64,000 nt of DNA. Source: Streptomyces xiamenensis. GTDB taxonomy: Bacteria > Actinomycetota > Actinomycetes > Streptomycetales > Streptomycetaceae. Positions 59,754-64,000 of the stretch are shown here, piece after piece. Within the stretch, counting starts at the first letter, position 1; the number at the start of each line of letters is the position of its first letter. The notes beneath the pieces were generated by a model. The model was not told where the DNA came from. It worked only from the letters and a program-made list of their open reading frames with translations, and ran no database searches. The position numbers and the translations under genes are program-made. The stretch is from assembly GCF_000993785.3 (NCBI RefSeq), contig NZ_CP009922.3, positions 1,736,001 through 1,800,000 of the forward strand, given 5' to 3'.

Positions 59754-61145
59754 TCAGACCTTGGCGGGGGTCTTGCCCAGGGTCGGGGTGTCCGGTTCCG
59801 GCGGGGAGGGCGGGGTGCCGTGGCTGTCGTCGACCAGGGTGGCCTCGTCGAACGGGTGCTTGCCGGCGAGGACTTCCCGCATCCGGTCCTTGTCGACCTC
59901 CTTCGTCCAGGTGCCGATGATGACCGTGGCGATCGCGTTGCCCGCGAAGTTGGTCAGGGCGCGGGCCTCGCTCATGAAGCGGTCGATGCCGATGATCAGG
60001 CCGACGCCGTCCAGGAGTTCGGGGCGGTGCGAGGAGAGCCCGGAGGCCAGGATCGCGATGCCGGAGCCGGAGACACCGGCGGCGCCCTTGGAGGCGATGA
60101 TCATGAAGAGCAGCAGGGAGAGCTGCTCGCCCAGGGCCAGCGGAGTGCCCATCGCCTCGGCGATGAACAGCGAGGCCATCGTGAGGTAGATGGCGGTGCC
60201 GTCCAGGTTGAAGGAGTAGCCGGTGGGCACCGTGATGCCGACGACCGGCTTGCTGACGCCCGCGTGCTCCATCTTGGCGATCAGGCGCGGCAGCGCGGTC
60301 TCGGAGGAGGAGGTGGAGACGATCAGCAGGAACTCGCGGCCCAGGTACTTCAGCAGCGAGAAGATGTTGACGCCGGTGGTCAGCTTCAGCAGCAGGCCGA
60401 GCACGACGACGATGAACAGCACACAGGTGACGTAGAAGCCGATCATGATGACGGCCAGCGACTTGAGCGCGTCCACGCCCGTCTCGCCGACGACGCCGGC
60501 GATCGCGCCGAACGCGCCGATCGGGGCGGTCCACATGACCATGCCCAGCACCCGGAAGACGACCTTCTGGATGCTGCCGATGCCGCGCAGCACCGGCTCG
60601 CCGGTCTTGCCCATCGCCTGGAGCGCGAAGCCGACCAGCAGCGCGACCAGCAGGGTCTGCAGGACCTCGCCCGCCGTGAAGGCGGAGACCATGGTGTCCG
60701 GGATCATGCCCAGCAGGAAGTCGACGGTGGACTCGCCGGCCTTCTCGGCGGCCTCGGCGCCGGCGTTGGTGTCGACCTCGGAGAGGTTCAGGCCGTGGCC
60801 CGGCTCCAGGAAGTTGCCCACCAGCAGGCCGATGCCGAGTGCGAAGGTCGACATCACCATGAAGTACCCGAGGGCGAGCCCGCCCACCGCGCCGACCTTG
60901 GCGGCCTTACGGACCGAGCCGATGCCGAGCACGATGGTGCAGAAGATGATCGGCGAGATCATCATCTTGATCAGGGCGATGAACCCCTGGCCCAGCGGCT
61001 TCAGCTCCACCCCCACGCCCGGGGCGAGCAGACCGATCGTGATACCCGCGGCGACCGCGATGATGACGGCGATGTAAAGCCAGTGCGTACGGTCACGCCT
61101 TTTGCGCGGGGCGCCGGGCGCCTCGGGCGGGCTGGTTGCGGCCAC
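59754..61145 (-). CDS. dctA: C4-dicarboxylate:cation symporter (DctA family)
   Basis: A 463-residue SLC1-type symporter. Signature segments are KMMISPIIFCTIVLGIGS, the re-entrant loop STSSSETALPRL, VPTGYSFNLDGTAIYLT and the second hairpin SKGAAGVSGSGIAILA. Eight or so helices with the expected spacing. It takes up succinate, fumarate or malate with Na+/H+. An ATTGC-N7-GCAAT palindrome lies 44 bases upstream of the start. Confidence 0.93.
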   Translation of the reverse strand: MAATSPPEAPGAPRKRRDRTHWLYIAVIIAVAAGITIGLLAPGVGVELKPLGQGFIALIKMMISPIIFCTIVLGIGSVRKAAKVGAVGGLALGYFMVMSTFALGIGLLVGNFLEPGHGLNLSEVDTNAGAEAAEKAGESTVDFLLGMIPDTMVSAFTAGEVLQTLLVALLVGFALQAMGKTGEPVLRGIGSIQKVVFRVLGMVMWTAPIGAFGAIAGVVGETGVDALKSLAVIMIGFYVTCVLFIVVVLGLLLKLTTGVNIFSLLKYLGREFLLIVSTSSSETALPRLIAKMEHAGVSKPVVGITVPTGYSFNLDGTAIYLTMASLFIAEAMGTPLALGEQLSLLLFMIIASKGAAGVSGSGIAILASGLSSHRPELLDGVGLIIGIDRFMSEARALTNFAGNAIATVIIGTWTKEVDKDRMREVLAGKHPFDEATLVDDSHGTPPSPPEPDTPTLGKTPAKV

Positions 61146-61188
61146 GGTGGTCTCCTCGTCCTTGTGGAGTCATTCGGCTGGGGGCCGG

Positions 61189-61205
61189 ATTGCACTTGAC
61201 GCAAT
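61189..61205. promoter_or_regulatory. ATTGC/GCAAT palindrome upstream of dctA
   Basis: ATTGCACTTGACGCAAT has five-base perfect arms and a seven-base centre. On the coding strand it lies 44-60 bases before the ATG, a typical operator position. Regulator unknown. Confidence 0.4.
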
Positions 61206-61306
61206 ATCCACCAGGCTGTGACCGAGGTCTCGCTTACGTTCATTTCGTTCGCAAGGATTTTCGTACGGCTGTCACCGTGCCGTCACACGGATGACATCGG
61301 CACCCC

Positions 61307-61756
61307 TCACCACACCAGCAGCACCGGGCACGGGGCGTGGTCCACCACAAACCGGGTGGGCGGCGCCAGGGTGTGCGGGCCGGGCCGGGAGCGGTCGCCG
61401 TCCCGGGCGCAGATCAGCAGGTCCTCCGCGCCCCGCCCGGCGAGCTCCGCCATCACCTCGTCCTCCACCCGGCCGGTACGCGCCACCCGCCGCGCGGGGC
61501 GGCCCAGGCGGGCGGCGGCCCGCTCCAGCAGTCCGGCGGCGGCCGCCGCCGCCTCCTCCTCCAGGCGGCGGCCCGGGTCCTGGCCGGGGCCGTGGCCGCG
61601 CCCCAGCAGCCCGCTGAACGCGCCGTGCGCCGCCGCGGCGACCCCCTCGTCCGTCACCCCCAAAAGCGTGACCGGCTCTTGCGGGGCGCACCGCGCGCGG
61701 GCCGCGTCCACGCACGAGGCCCAGGTGGGTTCGGCGATCCAGATGATGACGGTCAT
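61307..61756 (-). CDS. Universal stress protein family protein
   Basis: A 149-residue UspA-like protein. It starts MTVIIWIAEPTW and ends with HTLAPPTRFVVDHAPCPVLLVW, the C-terminal USP motif; the middle is Ala/Gly/Arg-rich. The ATP-binding G-x2-G-x9-G(S/T) stretch is degenerate (GDRSRPGPHTL), so nucleotide binding is uncertain. It lies seven bases behind an ion permease gene, and USPs paired with transporters often regulate them. Confidence 0.8.
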   Translation of the reverse strand: MTVIIWIAEPTWASCVDAARARCAPQEPVTLLGVTDEGVAAAAHGAFSGLLGRGHGPGQDPGRRLEEEAAAAAAGLLERAAARLGRPARRVARTGRVEDEVMAELAGRGAEDLLICARDGDRSRPGPHTLAPPTRFVVDHAPCPVLLVW

Positions 61757-61763
61757 ACGGTCC

Positions 61764-63059
61764 TCAGCCTCCGATCAGCAGCAGTCCGGCCCACAGCGCC
61801 ACCACCGCCGCCACCAGGGAGGCGGGCACCGTCACCAGACCGAGCCGGGTGAAGTGGCCCAGGCCCGGATCGGTGTCGTGGGCGTGCAGCACCCGCCGCC
61901 ACAGCAAGGTGGCCAGCGAGCCGACGTACGTGAGGTTGGGCCCCAGGTTCACCCCGATGAGGGCGGCCAGCACCGGGCCCGCCCCACCCTGCGCCGCCAG
62001 CGCGGGAAGGACGACCAGGATGGCCGGCAGATTGTTGATGAGGTTGGCGAGCACGGCGGCCAGCGCCGCGATCACCAGCAGCCCGGCGAACGAGGAGCCC
62101 TGCGGCAGCAGCCGGTCCACCGCGTCCCCCAGGCCGTGGTCCACCACGGCCTTCACCACCACGCCCAGCGCCAGGACGAACAGCAGGAACGGTACGTTCG
62201 CCGCCCGTACCAGCACCGGCACCGTCGTACGGCGGGCCGCCAGGCCCCGGACCGCCAGCACCAGCGCACCGGCCAGCGCCGCCCAGGCCGGGTCCGCGCC
62301 GGCCAGTGAGGTCAGCGCGAACCCGGCCAGGGTCAGCGCCAGGACGGTCAGCGCGAACACCGGGCGCGGGGCCGGCTCCCGCCGGTCGGTCGGCGCCGAC
62401 GGCTCGGTCGGCGCCGACGGCTCCGGCTCCGGAACGGGCACGCCCCGCCCCGCCAGGTCGCCCGCGAACCAGCGGCGGAAGACCACGTACTCCACCGCGA
62501 TCGCCGCCAGCCACGGCAGCAGCATCAGCGCCGCGAACCGGGTGAACGTCAGCCCGCTGGCCGCGAACGCCAGCAGATTCGTCAGATTGGAGACCGGCAG
62601 CAGCAGCGAGGCCGAGTTCGCCAGATGGGTGCAGGCGTACACGTGCGGACGGGCCGCCGCCCCCACCCGTGCCGCCGTCGCGAAGACGACCGGGGTCAGC
62701 AGCACCACCGTGGCGTCCAGGCTCAGCACCGCCGTCACCGCCGCCGCCAGCGCGAACACCCCGGCCAGCAGCCGCCGCGGCCGGCCGCCGCACCAGCGCG
62801 CCACCACCCGCCCGGCCGCCGTGAACAGGCCCTCGTCGTCGCACAGCCTGGCCAGCACCAGCACCGCCGCCAAGAAGCCCGTCACCGGGAGCAGTTCGCG
62901 GATCTGATGCCATGCGCCGTCGGCCGTCACCAGGCCGAACGCCAGCGCCACCCCGGCCGCGGGCACCGCCGCGACCGCCTCCGGCAGCCCGCGCGGGCGC
63001 CACACCGCGAACACCAGCACACCCAGCAGCAACACCACCGAGAGCGTCTCGGCCACCAA
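61764..63059 (-). CDS. ArsB/SLC13-like ion permease
   Basis: A 431-residue membrane protein with about eleven hydrophobic segments. LSLDATVVLLTPVVFATA, LANSASLLLPVSNLTNLLAF and NLINNLPAILVVLPAL followed by GVNLGPNLTYVGSLATLLW are diagnostic of the ArsB/NhaD ion-transporter superfamily. No arsenate genes (arsR, arsC) are nearby, so arsenite is only one candidate substrate. Operonic with the USP gene. Confidence 0.87.
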   Translation of the reverse strand: MVAETLSVVLLLGVLVFAVWRPRGLPEAVAAVPAAGVALAFGLVTADGAWHQIRELLPVTGFLAAVLVLARLCDDEGLFTAAGRVVARWCGGRPRRLLAGVFALAAAVTAVLSLDATVVLLTPVVFATAARVGAAARPHVYACTHLANSASLLLPVSNLTNLLAFAASGLTFTRFAALMLLPWLAAIAVEYVVFRRWFAGDLAGRGVPVPEPEPSAPTEPSAPTDRREPAPRPVFALTVLALTLAGFALTSLAGADPAWAALAGALVLAVRGLAARRTTVPVLVRAANVPFLLFVLALGVVVKAVVDHGLGDAVDRLLPQGSSFAGLLVIAALAAVLANLINNLPAILVVLPALAAQGGAGPVLAALIGVNLGPNLTYVGSLATLLWRRVLHAHDTDPGLGHFTRLGLVTVPASLVAAVVALWAGLLLIGG

Positions 63060-63281
63060 CGTACTCAGCGCGTGCCTCCCGGCCGGTGCCCCTGACCCCG
63101 CGGATCACCCGGATCACCGCACCAGTTTCCCACCCGGTGTGACCCACGTCTCGCCGGACGCCGCGTCGGCCATGTCACATTCGGGCCGCCCCGCCCCTCT
63201 CCCCTGGCAACACACGAGTACCCGCCGCCGGCACCGCCGGTGCGCGGGACTCCAGGGCTCCCGGAAGAGGGGACAGGAACC

Positions 63282-64000
63282 ATGTTCGCGAGGCTTTCCG
63301 CGCTGGTGCTCGGGCACCGCCGCGCAGTGCTGTGGGTGGCCGTGCTGCTGGCGCTGATCGGCGGGGCCGGCAGCGCGACCCTGTTCGACGACGTGAAGGG
63401 AGGTGGCTTCACCAATCCCGGCGCGGAGTCCGGGCAGGCCGCCGACGCGCTCGCCGAACACTTCGGGCAGTCGGACCCCAACCTGGTCCTGCTGGTGCAC
63501 GCGCCGGGCGGGGTGGACGACCCCGCGGCGCAGGCGGCAGGCACCGCGCTGGCCGAACGGCTGGCGGACGAGGACGGCGTCAGCGGCGTCATCTCGTACT
63601 GGACCGCGGGCGGCGCCGACCAGTTGCGCTCGGCCGACGGCGAGCGCGCCCTGGTGCTGGCCACCGTGGCCGGCGACGAGACCGAGGCCGGGCACCGGCT
63701 CACCGCGCTGCGTCCCGGCTACGAGGGCGAGCGGGACGGCGTGGACGTCGCCGTCGGCGGCCCCGCCATGATCAACAACGAGGTGAGCGAACTCAGCGAA
63801 CGCGATGTGATCAAGGGCGAGGCCATCGCCTTCCCGATCATGCTCGTCGTCCTGGTGCTGGTCTTCGGCAGCCTCGTCGCCGCCTCCCTGCCGCTGGCCA
63901 CCGGACTGATCACGATCCTCGTCTCGATGGGCCTGCTGTGGGCGATGGCCCAGCTCACCGACGTCTCCGTCCTGGCCGTCAACGTGGTGACGCTGCTGGG
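63282..64000 (+). CDS. MMPL family RND-type transporter (5' part)
   Basis: The first 239 codons of a large transporter, running off the window. The N-terminal helix (AVLWVAVLLALIGGAGSATL) is followed by a porter-domain segment beginning VKGGGFTNPGAESGQAADAL and then the helices IAFPIMLVVLVLVFGSLVAA and ATGLITILVSMGLLWAMAQL with VLAVNVVTLLG. GGAC-type ribosome site before ATG 63282. MMPL proteins export lipids or drugs; a full member is about 700 residues. Confidence 0.9.
   Translation, partial: MFARLSALVLGHRRAVLWVAVLLALIGGAGSATLFDDVKGGGFTNPGAESGQAADALAEHFGQSDPNLVLLVHAPGGVDDPAAQAAGTALAERLADEDGVSGVISYWTAGGADQLRSADGERALVLATVAGDETEAGHRLTALRPGYEGERDGVDVAVGGPAMINNEVSELSERDVIKGEAIAFPIMLVVLVLVFGSLVAASLPLATGLITILVSMGLLWAMAQLTDVSVLAVNVVTLL

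Noticed and set aside
61764..63059. Arsenic resistance island around the ArsB-like permease
   Set aside because: No arsR, arsC, arsM or arsH nearby; the neighbour is a universal stress protein gene.

Overview
The window is a GC-rich actinomycete chromosome segment, almost certainly from Streptomyces or a close relative. The evidence is frequent GTG starts, ATGA/GTGA stop-start overlaps, near absence of TTA codons, a WhiJ-type HTH/DUF397/ATPase locus, a truncated haemoglobin of the HbO type, EttA and LAxTG sortase substrates. The genes seen are intact apart from the last one, which the window edge cuts. One tRNA gene is present. No rRNA, insertion sequence, prophage or CRISPR array was seen.

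Layout. 1-6.7 kb: mixed housekeeping and accessory genes (HNH nuclease, MscS channel, quinone oxidoreductase, an excisionase-like/PIN toxin-antitoxin pair, two GNAT acetyltransferases, a secreted GH5 cellulase). 6.9-19.4 kb: a long co-directional signalling unit made of a GlnX-like four-helix membrane protein, a GlnH-like solute-binding protein, a coiled-coil protein, a PknG-like kinase, a zinc-ribbon PP2C phosphatase, a VWA protein, an FHA protein and an ABC-2 exporter pair. It looks like an expanded version of the mycobacterial GlnX-GlnH-PknG amino-acid sensing system, with a cognate phosphatase and phospho-reader added. 19.4-30.3 kb: haemoglobin, a lone HTH regulator, the EttA/thioesterase/hypothetical operon, a thioester-domain surface protein with a sortase motif, a DUF1684 gene behind a probable cysteine-type leader peptide, and two adjacent dynamin-like GTPases. 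30.6-38.9 kb: tRNA-Arg(TCT), a metal P-type ATPase with an ArsR/SmtB-like palindrome at its start, RDD protein, LysR regulator, acyltransferase, a UTRA domain without its HTH, the WhiJ-like locus and small genes.

38.9-58.1 kb is the most unusual region: an apparent lipid-derived biosynthetic gene cluster. A ten-gene leftward operon starts with an acyl carrier protein and continues with a CFA-like methyltransferase, FAD amine oxidase-like enzyme, thioester-reductase-like protein, SDR, membrane desaturase, HisC-like aminotransferase, acyl-CoA dehydrogenase, an unrecognised protein and a haemerythrin. Divergent from it is a coupled trio (ThDP enzyme, SRPBCC protein, KASIII-like protein lacking the usual His). 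Then come a LuxR-type ATPase regulator with an Sfp-type PPTase, and a fatty acyl-AMP ligase with a complete FabH. I do not recognise a known product. The gene set suggests ACP-bound fatty acid activation, desaturation, reduction/amination and an unusual C-C coupling.

58.2-64 kb: glucarate dehydratase, C4-dicarboxylate symporter, a universal stress protein with an ArsB-like permease, and the start of an MMPL transporter.
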